This document shows, in pieces, positions 45,501 through 57,856 of a stretch of 64,000 nt of DNA. Positions within the stretch are counted from its first letter, which is position 1. The number at the start of each line of letters is the position of its first letter. Origin of the DNA: Pontederia crassipes (lineage: Eukaryota; Streptophyta; Magnoliopsida; Commelinales; Pontederiaceae); NCBI GenBank assembly GCA_030549335.1, contig CM060194.1:62276547-62340546 (forward strand), given 5' to 3'. The translations under genes were made by a program, and so were the position numbers. The notes under the pieces were generated by a model. That model was not told the origin of the DNA. It saw only the letters and a program-made list of their open reading frames with translations, and searched no databases.

Positions 45501-46422
45501 ATATTGAATTACGTGATCGAGATCAAGTACTAAGGCTATTAAAGGATAATATTACTAGTGCTCAATCTCGAATGAAATAACAAGTTGACAAAAAGCGAAC
45601 TGAGAGGGAATTTCACGTTGGAGACTAAATTTATTTACGTCTGCAGCCATATAAATAACTTTCTATTACTGTTCGGAGTTCAATGAAATTAGCACCTCGA
45701 TTTTATGGGCCTTATAAAGTTTTGGAGCGAATTGGGCCAGTAGCTTATCGTCTTGATCTACCTTCAACATCTCGTATTCATCTAGTGTTCCATGTTTCTT
45801 GTCTTAAGAAGAAGCTTGAGAATAATGTTTCTGCGCTACATCATCTTCCTGAATTAGATTCAGAAGGCAATGTTCGTACAATACCTGAAATGGTTTTGAA
45901 GCGTCATTTTGTTCAACAAAAGAATCATGCAGTTACTGAGTGGTTGATTAAATGGGAGAATTCGCCAGTTGAAGATGCTACTTGGGAACGTTATCAATCT
46001 CTGCAAAGAAGATTTCCTGAGTTTATTGTTGCTCAGCCTTGAGAACAAGGCTAATTTAAAGCAAGCGAGAATGATAGGATCTTATACCTAATAATAGTAG
46101 AATTAGTTTATTTTCTTTAATTATAATTAGGTATTTACTTCCTAATTTGATGGTCTAGTTTGATTAGCACTTTAGTTATTTACTTCATAATTTGAGTATC
46201 ACTCTTTTTATTTTATTTTTAGTTTTAATAGGACTTGTTTAGGTTACCTTATAAATAGGACTCCTTGGAACTCTTTTTAATCATATATGAGAATACAATC
46301 TTCTTTTGATATTTGTTTGGAGGAACTATCTTGGAGGTTTGACCCCTTCGAAATGGTCTATTGGAGACTTGATCCCCTCGAAATGATCTAATTAGGATCT
46401 TAGTTGAATTAGAAACCTAACA
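42578..46422 (+). mobile_element. Ty3/Gypsy chromovirus, broken
   Basis: LTRs at 42578-42927 and 46072-46422 (350 and 351 bp, TG...CA) are flanked by a perfect 5-bp duplication, GAAGG. A primer-binding site for initiator tRNA-Met (TTGGTATCAGAGC) follows the first LTR. Parts seen, in Gypsy order: reverse transcriptase (about 43390-44045; [21 protein letters not shown]), RNase H (about 44195-44630), integrase (about 44740-45580; zinc motif H...H...CDVCQ, core SMDFIEGLP and HHQTDGQT) and a C-terminal chromodomain (about 45860-46040; WLIKWEN). No gag is recognised and there are several breaks (about five). LTRs differ at roughly 9% of sites by eye, suggesting an age of a few million years. It sits between the L27-like gene and the A20/AN1 gene. 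Confidence 0.95.
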
Positions 46423-47854
46423 GAAGGTAACGACCACCGGAAAAAGGGAGTGGACGCCGGAGAAAGGAGCTGTAGGCGGAGAAGGCACCGCCTTTTTTTG
46501 CATTGACGACGTGTCGGGCCAAAAAAAAAAGCACGACCACGATTCTGAGTTGTTAAAACAAATGAACTTAGATGCACCGTCGGATCCCCATCGGACGGCT
46601 GATACATACGTGTGGAGTGTGGACCGAAGAAAGGTCCACACCTTCCTTAATTAAACAATTAAACCCTATCTCCTAATCATTTTTCTTCTCACCATCCGCA
46701 CTGCGATCGATCGATCGATCCATCGAATTGGCGACATAATCCTTCGCTTCCCACTTCCTGTCTCCCATCGAATTCGCTTCGCTTTTTTCTGGTAATTTGC
46801 ATCCCACGGCCTCGATGGTGTGATTCCTATTCGCCTGATTGATGTCATAATTTCATTTTTTTTTCTCTCGTTTGTTTTGGCAAAAATCTGGTCTTTTTGA
46901 TAGATGTTGGTGCGATCTATATTTACCGATTCGAGTGCGGTTAGTATTGGTTTTCTTAGATTGTCAATTGATTGATTGGCGATTGAAGTCGGAAATTCTG
47001 TTGCAGTTTGGGGATGTTGGCCATGTTATTGGCGAATTTAGATGTTTGGTAACTTTTTTGGGGGGGAGATTCTGTCAACCGATGATTGAAAACTATATTT
47101 TGACGGAAGCAAAGTCATCTCGATGAATCAGGTGAACAGGGGAAGCGTCTCGGCAAATTGAGGGTTGTTGAATCCAACGAGAGGATCGTGTTGTTGCTTA
47201 TACTAGTCGAGATTGATATTAAGGACTATTTTTCGCCGGTGTCAGAGAGAATTCATACAATTTATGCACTTACGGCTAAGGACCTAATGTAGTAATTCTT
47301 TTTCCTTCAATTCATTGTTTTCAACATAATGATTTATTACCTTAAATTGAAGTGTAGAGCTTTTTCATGGAAAACACTTCATGTTGAGTGATTGACATCT
47401 TAGTTCCTTTTTCAACGGAAAAAAAAATTAGAGCTTTTTCTGTGTTTGAAAACCAGAATTTGTGTCTGAGTCAGACAACAGATGATACTCAGTCAATGGC
47501 TATGTGCTTTCGTATGCATTGTTTTCACATTGATGATTGTTGATAAAGCTGGATTCAGTTGTATACGGAGATTTCAGTGCCTCAGCAATCTGGGAATGAA
47601 CATTCAAGAGTCACTTTGGAATAATTTTCTGAGTGAGTGTGTCCAAGATATTGGGTGCTTTGCAGCAAGATGAGGCATTTATATTTATAACTTGATTTGT
47701 CAAATAAACTATGAAAGATAGTAATATCATTAGTGTCTTGTAGTTGTAGTTCCTTGTATATTCAAGATATTTTCTTTGTTTCTTGTCTGAAATCAAGGCT
47801 ATTTTCTTCGGTTCTGGACACTCATGCTGATTTTCTTTTTCTTTCAGTGAAGAA
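46423..47854 (+). promoter_or_regulatory. A20/AN1 gene promoter, leader exon and leader intron
   Basis: The segment up to about 46700 is the former bidirectional promoter shared with the L27-like gene. It has a short (GATC)n run near 46702-46722. A leader exon seems to end at 46791 (TTTCTG|GTAATT) and the acceptor CTTTCAG lies at 47847, leaving 7 nt before the start codon. A leader intron of about 1.05 kb with an intronless coding region is common in this family. Confidence 0.55.
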
Positions 47855-48358
47855 ATGGCACAAGAGAGTTGGAAGGAGACTGATCAGACTGAATGCCAAA
47901 TGCCTGAGGAACCAATTCTCTGTGCCAATAACTGTGGATTCTTCGGGAGTGCTTTGACCAATAACCTATGTTCCAAGTGCTACAGGAATCTTGTGATGGA
48001 CCAGCAGTCTATGGTGGCTCCAGTTATCTCTCACGTGGAGAAATCATCAATTGTGGCATCGTCTTCAGTGCAGCCAGAAGCAAGTACTGAAGGGATTGTC
48101 AAGTTGGATGCAGTTTCTGCAGTAAATCCTGATGACCAAGTGGAGGAAGAATGCAGCAAAAAGCCAACTAATCGCTGTTTCCAGTGCCGTAAAAGGGTGG
48201 GATTAACTGGATTCAAGTGCCGATGTGGCGGCACCTTTTGTTCATCGCATCGGTATTTCAAGGATCATGAATGCTCCTTTGACTATAAGACAGCTGGTCG
48301 AGACACTATAGCAAAGCAGAATCCTGTGGTGAAGGCTGAAAAGATTGAGAAAATATGA
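47855..48358 (+). CDS. SAP: A20/AN1 zinc-finger stress-associated protein
   Basis: A single uninterrupted coding exon gives 167 residues, the family norm. The A20 finger uses Cys23, Cys27, Cys39 and Cys42 (the family spacing CX2-4CX11CX2C). A Ser/Val/Glu-rich linker follows. The AN1 finger uses Cys108, Cys111, Cys122, Cys124, Cys129, His132, His138 and Cys140. All zinc ligands are present. Plant SAPs bind ubiquitin through A20, some act as E3 ligases, and many are induced by cold, salt, drought and wounding. The start follows seven nucleotides after a clear acceptor. The specific SAP number cannot be given from this sequence alone. Confidence 0.95.
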   Translation: MAQESWKETDQTECQMPEEPILCANNCGFFGSALTNNLCSKCYRNLVMDQQSMVAPVISHVEKSSIVASSSVQPEASTEGIVKLDAVSAVNPDDQVEEECSKKPTNRCFQCRKRVGLTGFKCRCGGTFCSSHRYFKDHECSFDYKTAGRDTIAKQNPVVKAEKIEKI

Positions 48359-49341
48359 ATTAAGTTGCTGAAATTGACTTTCTTGAGAGTTATATAGTTC
48401 ATTCTCATTGTCAATACATTGGTCAGATAACCATGATCTGAATTCATATCAAGGGGCTTCCTCTCCAAGAAATTATGCAGAATGTGTCCTGTCATGCATC
48501 TCTGTTGTCTGTTTATGTTGATGTTATCTTTAAAAGAAAGAATCATGTATAAATAAATATTGGTAGATATGGTTTTAGCATTTGGCATCCATGTTGATGT
48601 TAAGTGTCATTCTCCCCTCTGATTTTTCTTTCCGTGTTCTTGATTCTCATGTTTGCGAGCAAGCACTCAGAAAAGGAAGACTCCAGTTAGCTTGCACCAC
48701 TGCAATCATGCTGGAAGCTGTGTGCTACAGAAAAAAGTGATCAAATGTCGATAGCTTTGTATTGAGGTTCTAATTGGACTTGTAGTAACCATGTGAAATT
48801 GTTAATTCTCACTGGCAGCAACTATTCTGCTACAGAAATGAGAACCATTAGCATGTTATAAAAGTATCAAGATTTGTTAGTTTTAGATGAGGGCTGTGGA
48901 ATAAGTGAAGTAATGAAAGCGACGTATGCCCTAACATAACTTGACCCCGGGAGTAGTATTTATTAATTGAGATATCAAGAATATAACCAAAAAGGGATTT
49001 CAGATATGTATATTCGAGTTCAGTGATACAGAAAGTATTTAACTGTACACGAACCAGCACAAGTCCTTTAAACCGCAACTCCACAAACCACATTGAGTCC
49101 AAACCAGAATTGAGTCTTGCAGATGACTCAAGTGTGCAAATTACGATTCAGAATTGAGAACTTGAAATTTTAGGTGACCAAATCATCTAATCAATTTGCT
49201 TCATGTGAGTTGTGTGCTAAAATAATAAAAGATCAGTAGCAAGATCTGAAATTTAGCAAAACTATGAATCCAATCATACATTAACTCTGAAACAAAAGGA
49301 ACGAAGCTAGTAAAAAATTTCAAACACAATGAAACAATGAT
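48359..49341. other. convergent 3' ends of A20/AN1 and glucanase genes
   Basis: Only untranslated and spacer sequence is seen. No repeat, RNA gene or open frame stands out. Confidence 0.5.
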
Positions 49342-51409
49342 TCAATCAATAACAACAATATAGTAAAAAATGTTGGCCACCTTTGCAACCACAAATCTGT
49401 ACAATACTTTCAGAACAGATGGACAAAAAATATGAATAGAAGCATCATCCACAATGGCGCAGAGGTGGAAGGTGAAGCCGATTAAATCAAGCTGGACAGT
49501 AAAATTGCAGCCTGCTATAGTAGGGTTCTGCGTAGTCTCAATTGCCAGACCACTGAAATTGCAGCTCATTTCCTGTTGGTTCTGGACTTGGAAGTACATG
49601 TTGAAAGCATACGAGGCATTTCCATTAGAATCCAAGCCATTGCAAGTCGAACCGAAGCCGAGGGCAGTGCAGTCGGAGAAAGTGCAGGCAAAATTTATGT
49701 TGTCCCCAAGGGTGCTCAAGTTTCCCTGTGTCTGAGGATTGAATACACACCATCTCTGAGGCAAATACTTCACATTCTTTGCGGGCACAAGTGTGGAGTT
49801 CTGTCCCTGACCAGTAAGATCAATCGGGTACTTAGGCTGACCATCATACTTTAGGATTCCCCAGTGCCTTTCAAAGTTTCCTGGAGCTGTGCTTTTGCCA
49901 TCTTCATCTATCAGGCTGAACAAGTAGACTTCTATGTATTGGTTGGGCCGGAGGGGTGTGCCTTGGTTGGCTGCTAAGCGTTTCAGAAGACCATTGTAGA
50001 ACTTCTGAGCATAGGATGATTTAGCATTCTTATCACCATCTGTAGGCCAACCGACTTCTCCGACGATGATTGGCATATCACCTAAACCGACCGCCTTCAG
50101 GGCCGAGATTAAAGTATCGAAATTCGCGTCCAACACATTGGTATAGTCTATTCCATTATCAGCCACAGGTTTGCTTGTGCCATCGAAGAAAGCAAAATCC
50201 AAAGGGAAGTTGTCGTTCTCGTATAAACTTATGAACGGGTATATGTTAACAGTGAATGGTGCACCACTCTGGTTCAGGAACAGCACAATCTGAGTCATAA
50301 GACCGTTGATGTCACTTCTGAACCTTCCTGCAGAGGGGACTGGATTGCTTGAAGGTGAATTATACACATCTGCATTCAGAGGAATCGTGGCCTTAATGGT
50401 GTCACCGACCCCTGCTTCGTTAAGAGCATTTTGAATGTTCTGCAAGGCTGGGAATGTCACGTTCAAGAATGAATTATTGTAGGATGCAAGGAAGGGTTCA
50501 TTTCCTACTGCCACATATCTGTGAAAATCAGCAGCGATGGAAGTAGTTAGCACTTAGCACGTGAAGATATTTTATAGCTGTGTACATTGCAAAAGGAAAA
50601 ATCTTTCTGATACCTTTGATTTTACTTGTTAATCCCACTGAGTAACTATCTGAAATCAAGTGTCAAACTTGCAACATAATATTTTGATGTTATTACGGCC
50701 ATAAGAAGCATGTCTCAGAAATCTGACTCCTGCTGAGTTAATCAAGCTCTTTCCAGTAAGGGATTGGATGCTGAAGACGAGTCTTACAACAATCCAAATG
50801 CTTCTACAAAGTTATTTGCAGTAATATTGCGGCAAAACCCAAAAATTATCACAAAGATTTTGGCAGCATTACACAAATTGAATTCCATTCATCAGGAAAA
50901 CATTTTTCGCCATTGCGTATTATGCATGATTGATAATTTCACTTCCTGAAAATTTAGACTAAAGGCTACAATCAGAATTATTCTGTACACATAAGCTACA
51001 GAAACAAAAGAAAACAAGAGCAAACTCCATGGAATTAACAAAGAGTGGATGATCAACGTGGTTCGCATACGTACTTGATCTTAACTCCGCCGTCAAAATT
51101 GTACCTAGTGACGTTCCTGCTCACCCAACTCTTCGCCGCTCCGTAGTCGTTCATGACAGTCAGAATGTTGTTCGGGATGGCCACCATGACCTCGATGCCA
51201 GAGCCGGCGAGCGCGGTCATGGTGCTGGGATCGGCGTCGAAGATCTTAACCTTCTTGATGCCGTTGTCCTTCAGCAGCTGGACCACGACCTTCGGCGGCA
51301 GCGGGTGCGTCGCCTGCGTTCCCCAGTTCATTCCCAGCCCATCGACCGAAGATGAGAACAGCGCCGAAACGAGGAAGAGCCACAAGAGCAGGCACCGGGG
51401 AGCCGCCAT
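49342..51409 (-). CDS. GH17 endo-1,3-beta-glucosidase with CBM43 domain
   Basis: Two exons (51409-51075 and 50518-49342) give 503 residues. The protein starts with a signal peptide (MAAPRCLLLWLFLVSALFSS), then the GH17 opening LGMNWGTQA. The acid/base glutamate is in YVAVGNEPF (Glu119) and the nucleophile in IIVGEVGWPTDG (Glu266). A Cys-rich CBM43 (X8) domain follows (about 368-460, beginning RWCVFNPQ). The enzyme would cut callose at the cell wall or plasmodesmata. An ATG 14 codons upstream (51451) would bury the signal peptide, so 51409 is chosen. The last 40-odd residues after CBM43 are hydrophobic but not a classical GPI signal. The single intron of 556 bp right before the acid/base motif is usual in this family. 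Confidence 0.93.
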
Positions 51410-53677
51410 TACACGTGCGTTTTCCGGCCAAATACGTCGGAAAAATCCCACCTTTTTTGCGAGATGGAATCGCCCACCTCCAGGAACAGTTACAGGATGA
51501 GATGAGATTTCAACTCAAATGATGCTTATAAACGTGAGAAGTCAGACGAGGGAGGTATCCTGATGGAAGGAAGAACACGAAGAAGGTTCCAGGCATCGTT
51601 GAATTGAAGACTTCCAACTTCCAACTTCCAGTTGTTCAGTATTAAAAAAAACAAAAAAAAAAAGAAAGAGGAGGGGGCAATAAATATTTCTGAGCAAAGT
51701 GGTGGACTGGTCGACGCAAATCTTGTTTGAATACAAATGGGATGCTGGAAGCGGACGACGTGGTTCAATGAATGCTTACAAGTTTGCAGTTGAAGATAAA
51801 TGACTGGAAACTGAACGTAAGAACACGAGGAACTACACAGCAGAACAAGAAAAAAAAATATCATAAAGGTCACTTCTTTTTTCCTGAATCCCATACAAAC
51901 TAAAGTAATTTTTCTTCTTACATAATATATATATATATATGTATATAGTAAAAGCTGAACAGAACACTGGTACAGTTTGGAAGAGCTCTTTTTTATAAAA
52001 GTTTAACTGTTTGGTGGTACTTTCTTAAGTTCTTTTTTTTTCCTTTTCAGTTGTTTTCCTTGGTTTCTCATAAAACAAGCAAATGATTAGGCACAAATGG
52101 ACTTTTCTCAATCATTTGAGTGATTCTCAAACGGAGCTTTAAAACTCACCAACCTCTATTCTTTTTTTTTTTTCTCAACACTTTTAACTTTGTTATAATG
52201 TTTTCTAGATTTTCTTCCATAAGTGGATCTCTTTATTGACATTATTGAGCTTAACCCCATTGATCCTTTTTAATAGATCATGAAGAGTCATCAGTTTTTA
52301 ATTACTAGAATCGAATTCTAAAGGTCACGCATTAAAAATGTTAATCATGTGATTTTTTTTAAATCGCATATAATATAACACTCCTAAAATACTTATTTAG
52401 AAATTAGATATTTCTGCAAAGAGTCAACTCTCCATTTTCATCACGACAACAAACACAAATAAACACTTCTAAGATCAAAATTATTGTATTATATAATTAT
52501 TTAAGAAGTTAAAAAAAATACTCCATTCTCTGAATTGAAAAATACTATTCTTTTTCCTAAGAAAGGAGCACTTACTATGGTGATGCACAACCACCAATTG
52601 ATATATTGGCTTTTTTGTCATTATTAGCTGTTTAAGAAGTGGATATCAATTCTAAAGAGGGTGATAATTAATGATTAGATATTCATTTTAGATATTAACA
52701 AGTAAGTGTTTGATAAACTTAACAGTAAAATTAACTAATGAATATAAAATAACATAATTTGCTATATGATAAATTATTCAATTCAAACACTATACAAATT
52801 TTATTATAATAAATAAATTATTTACATCTCAATTAGACAAAATAAAATCTCACAACTAACTTTTTTATTAAAATATATAGAAATTATATTGACAAAAAGT
52901 TCTATATAGTGCATAAAAAATTAATTATTAAATTTATTGTTAATAATTAAATAATTTGTAATTAACTAAGCATGAATATAAAAAGAAATATAGTTAAGTG
53001 TAGAAAATAAAAATAAAAAATTATAAGTGAAAGAAATAAGCATTTGAATAAGGGTAGAAATGGAAAAAATATAAACTGCTAAACTCTATTTATTTTTGAA
53101 CCGTTAAATAAGAAAATAAATGTTACTTGAAACGTTAATTTTGATATTGTCAAACATAAGTGTTGTCACGAAAATGCTAAATCAAAATCCTCACCCAAAA
53201 TTTTTAGTGGTTATGAAGTTGAAAGAATAATTTTCATCCATCATTTGTATAAAAAAGAATATTCATTATTTGATTATTGTTATTGAAGAAAGAACATTGG
53301 CTTAATAATTATAAATGTTGATGATTCATTGATTGATAATTCTTCCATTATTCATTGATTCTTACTTGCTTTAATGATCTACCAATTTATATAACAAAGA
53401 TTTATCGATCATATTGTTCACTTAATTTATACTATATCGTTACATCTCTTAACGTAAATGATACAAAGTGCCTACTCTAACTGAATCTATTTTATGGTTT
53501 ATTATGTTATTGTTATCACATATTGGATATCGCTATTCATGTGGGAATCGCTTCCCTGCTGATTCTATTAGATCAACATATGGTGTGGGCGACGATTACG
53601 TTTTGATTGCTTTATGACGTTATTAAGGACCTGTACTTACTTGCTAGGTCGTTTATTTATATTTCCATTGATGTATC
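51410..53677. other. AT-rich upstream region of the glucanase gene
   Basis: The glucanase promoter and leader lie in the first few hundred bases. Beyond about 51900 the DNA is strongly AT-rich. CAAGTAAGTGTTTGATAAAC near 52699 and an inverse-like GTCAAACATAAGTGTTGTC near 53150 suggest a degraded foldback element of about 470 bp. No gene is seen. Confidence 0.45.
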
Positions 53678-54740
53678 TGTCAAAAGTTGAAAAGCTCCTA
53701 TGTGTTGGTCAGAGATCTGCTCGGTCGTCGGTGGAAGCAACGAAGAGGGAAAATGCATAGAGAAAAAAACAGAGGACAAAATGAAGAAGACAATTCTATT
53801 GAAGTGAAAGCGAATTACATCAAGCCCAGCATTACAGCTAACTCTAATCATCTATTTATACTAACACTAGCTGATACATAATGTGAGTAAACTTGTACTA
53901 ATATGATATTAATGTTGTTACATGACAAGGAAGACATCACGGTAGCTTTGCAACTCATACTCTGCAACTACTTTGAAATGGCCAAAGCTACTACTTCATT
54001 CAAAATGTCGCACAGTGGAGAAGTCACCAACAACCATATATTCCAACACGCCCCCGCAAGTCGACGTCGGGAAGAGACTAAACGGTGGCAACTTGAAGGA
54101 CACGCGGTGATGATCACACAGCAGTAGTGGAACCACTCGTTGAACACTTGTAAGGCAACGAATGAGACAATTGATCTTGTGCAGCTGCAGAACAATTCTT
54201 GGAACTTGTCGCTAGAACTTGTCATTGAAGTAATGTGGCCGGAGAAGATAAACTCGGTCATGCATTGACTTCAAACATCCATTAAGAAGTCGTTAGGAAG
54301 AAATGAACACACAAACACAAAGAAGAATAGTTTCTATTGCCAAATCTTGGATCACCAAGAAACTTCAGACATAGGAGGTGGTAAATCAGAAATGTAGAGA
54401 ATGAAATAGAGTAAATGGAGAGAGAAATCAAGAATGAAATCGACGAAGCACCTGTTACAAGTGGATCTGAGAGGGAAGAGGAACGAACAGAGGAAAGCCG
54501 AAGAAAAGAAATCAAATGATCAAAATGCTCGAGGAAGTTGAAAGACGAAACGAACTGACTCGAACTTGTAACGCGATCGGAGGCTATACATCTCTAGATC
54601 TCAACAATCAAAGAAGGAACATTGGAAAAACATCGACAAACCAGTCGAGGATGCCGAAAAAATGTCGGCGAAATGAATTCACTCGAGAAGAAGAACATCG
54701 AAAAACCATCGACGTACGAAGAATGTCGATAACGCAGATT
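53678..54740 (-). mobile_element. Copia-like LTR element fragment A
   Basis: Read on the minus strand, a 371-bp LTR (54048-53678) begins TGTTGGAATATATGG and ends AACTTTTGACA. It is preceded by a purine-rich tract (TTGCGGGGGCG). The part before it (up to about 54740) repeats, in inverse orientation, the interior of element B, for example around GTCGATG.TTTTTC.ATGTTC. It is therefore the 3' end of the same family of non-coding element. No protein domain is recognised. It is broken, one end being absent. Confidence 0.6.
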
Positions 54741-54769
54741 AATGTGATTTATTAAAAAGTCATGCCGAT

Positions 54770-56897
54770 ATGCAAATGTGTTGGTTTTCTTCTCTGCGCA
54801 TTTTCCCTTTCAGCATTATAAATCGAAAGGGATAATGAAGATAAATGGGGTTAAGATAATGATGACTCTTTATTATCCCTTTCATTTTCCCTTTCGGCAT
54901 TTTCCCTTTCACTTCGTTCCTTCCACCGATGACCGAGCAAATCTCCGACTAGCACATAGGAGCTTTCCAACTTTGAACAAGGTATCAGAGCCACCACATC
55001 GAAGATCCTGTTGAGCTTCTCTCGTCGTGCTTCATCGTCTGTCCTGCTGCCTCAGCTACCGGAGTCGCTCGAGTACATCGTCGCCGGATGAGCACCACCC
55101 ATCAACGTACATGGCTCCAACAAGTCCAGGTGTCACTGATCTGGTCGTGGCCGCCGATTTGGTCATGGCCAATGTCGATCTGGACAATCTCATTATTGAT
55201 GCCCCAGATCTAATCGTCGCCAAGCTTTGCCTATGACTCTTGAAAGTCCAGGTTTCTCCATTGTTTTCGGCGATCTTCGATCTTTTTTCTTCTTCTATTT
55301 TTTCCTTGTGATCATGTCGTCGATTGAGTTTCTTTTGTTTTTCTGGTCTTCCTATTCTCCGGGTTGCAAATCGATCTTATTCATCGATGATTGCAGGTCC
55401 ATTTTCAACTTATTTTTTCTCTTGATCTTGTTTGAGTTCCTCCGATACGAGTTTCCAGTTTCTCTTCTCTCTCTATTTTTTCCTCATTTTCCATATTTTC
55501 TTGATCACTGATTTTCTTTGTTTCTTTCGCCAAACGAGTTATCTCGTCAAATTTGGGAGCATCGTCTCCATTTCCCGGTGGCAATCACCGGTTGATTTCT
55601 CGATGTTGTCATCGGAGGGGTAGAAGCCTTCTCTCCGTGTCACCGTTATCGCCGTTTTAATCGATGTTGTTGTCAACGATCGGATCTCCTCGGTTCGTCG
55701 ATGTTTTTTCGACGTTCATGAGTGTTTTGAAAAATATTTTTGGTTCGTCGATATTTTTTCGATGATCTAGTTTGAAACTCTATTTTTCTTCTATGTTCTT
55801 GATTCCTTCTTGGGTTGATGAGATTGGGAGTTATTTTGCCTCCGATCAACCTCTTTGTTTTCTTCTCTATTTTTTGCTTCTTCTCAACTTCCTCTTCGTC
55901 GACTACCATCCAGCAAAGTCCATCAAACATCATAGCAGCGCAACTTCCATTTCCTCTTCCTCACTTCCAACATTTCTTCGCTTAGTTTTTCTTCTTCTGT
56001 TGTTCCTTATTCCGTTGCTACTGAAATCTGCATCTATCTCTGACGATCGGATCCGATGTCTGCATCTTCATCTTTGGGGCTTCTCCAACAGCATATCCTC
56101 TTTGGTGTTTGATAAAATGTCCCTTAGTTCACTTCTTCTGAACATCCCAGGATATAGTGTGCAACACGAGCATCTAGTAGTCATGAGCTCACGACCTACC
56201 ATGTATGCTTCTTTATAGGTGTTTGATGAATTTTCAATTGTCGTCGTGCGAGCTTCATCGTCCTTCGTTCTTGGTGCTCGACGATGTGGTGCTTCGTTGA
56301 TCAGAGTTGCAGATCCCGGCAAATTGAACTCAAATTGTCATCTGGCGTTTGATTTGTACATCTGCAACAATCGGTGTGTACGTTTGCTTCATATCTGGCT
56401 AGTGTTCGGAGCTATTGTGTACTCTTGACATCTTCTGTTCCTGCCACCTACATCCAATTGTTGCAATGTGGATTCCATCATGTGCGATGCATCTTCTACT
56501 TGGCAGACGACACTAGTGTACGACGAAAATATTGCCAACTTTGAGTCTTCAAGTTGCTGCCATCCATGTTCTTTCCGACATCAAGTTGCAGGCTTGTGTT
56601 GGAAATGTCATCGCCTTCATCGTCAACTTGTTTAGCATCTTCTTTGTAGTAGTAATATCGGGTCATATGTCTTAGTTACTTATATGTCAGTTCTATACTA
56701 GTACAAATAGATGTAATTGTTTCTAGTTGGTAGTCCTAGTAGTTGTAATGAACCTTTGTCTTTGAATAGAATAGCTTTTCTACATCTGCTACTTCTGTGT
56801 TGTTTCTTCTTTCTCTCCTCTACATTTTCTCTTCCTTTCTTTTACTGTTTTGGCAACTTATCTCCGATGAGTAGAGCTCCATTTCCAACTTTCAACA
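54770..56897 (+). mobile_element. Copia-like non-coding LTR element B
   Basis: The end of a 5' LTR (to 54979, closing AACTTTGAACA) is followed by a primer-binding site (GGTATCAGAGCC). A 3' LTR at 56597-56897 begins TGTTGGAAATG and closes AACTTTCAACA. The 1.6-kb interior is CT-rich and shows no gag or pol domain, as in large non-autonomous (LARD-like) elements. It stands head to head with fragment A. The LTRs are much diverged from each other, so it is old, and it is broken. Confidence 0.6.
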
Positions 56898-57269
56898 GTA
56901 TCACCCATGTGGACCGATATCGATCAATATGTAGTGTGGTAATGTCTCCAAGAATGGGTTTCGCCACATGAAGGTTGATTTTTTTAGCGTTATATACAAT
57001 CTCTTCGACATATTTGGCACATCCAAAAGTGAGAAAAAATTTAGTTAACATATTTGGTAAATATTTTTTAAAAGGAAAATTTAGAGGTTATATAATAAAA
57101 CCTTTTAAGCTACTCCTACAATATAGAGTATAGAAGTTTGACAATATATTGTTAATAAAGATACGTCTTCATTTCTTGATAAAAATAATTAATTTTTTCA
57201 AATTAATTAATTAATTAATAGGTTATAAGTCTTCGATTTTTTCGTCAAGAAATAATAGCATGTATTGGA

Positions 57270-57856
57270 AGCGAGGTTATCAAAATCGCGATCTTGATCG
57301 TAAGATCGTACGATCTTATCTAAGATCTGCGATTTCGATCTCAAATTTGAGATCATTTTTTGTAGGATCGCTAAGATTGTAATAGCAAAATCGGTAAGAT
57401 TTGTAGGATTCTACCGATCCTACCATTTTAATTTTTTATTCTTTTTTCAATTCTTTTAATTTTTCACCAAGTGCAACATAAATTTTGAAGAAATAAAATT
57501 AAGAGAAAAATGATTGGTTATAATTAAAATCTTAAAATGTTTTTTCACAAAATTACTTTAATATCAATCTATACTAAAAAATTTGTATTCCATATTAACC
57601 ATATTATTGTACTTTTTTTATTATTTCAACCACTAAATTACTAATTATATAGGTAATATATAAGTGTTTATAGGAAGTCTTAGTAGGATAGTACTCAACT
57701 TAACATTATTTATCATATAAATCATTACAAGTTTATTGAAAATTTTAATTTTTATATAATTTTATATACTGAATTATTTTTTATATAAAAGTAAGATTTT
57801 ACGATCCAATAATCCATTTCGATCTTATGTAATACCTTGATTTTGACTATCTTGAT
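57270..57856. mobile_element. possible foldback element rich in GATC palindromes
   Basis: The left end GAGGTTATCAAAATCGCGATC resembles the inverse of the right end (TACCTTGATTTTGACTATCTT). Inside the left end are palindromes around GATCGTAAGATCGTACGATC and TAGGATCG. The rest is AT-rich. Target duplication is not resolved. Confidence 0.4.

Noticed and set aside
51153-51500. Plus-strand open frame over the first glucanase exon
   Set aside because: It is antisense to a well-supported signal-peptide and GH17 exon.
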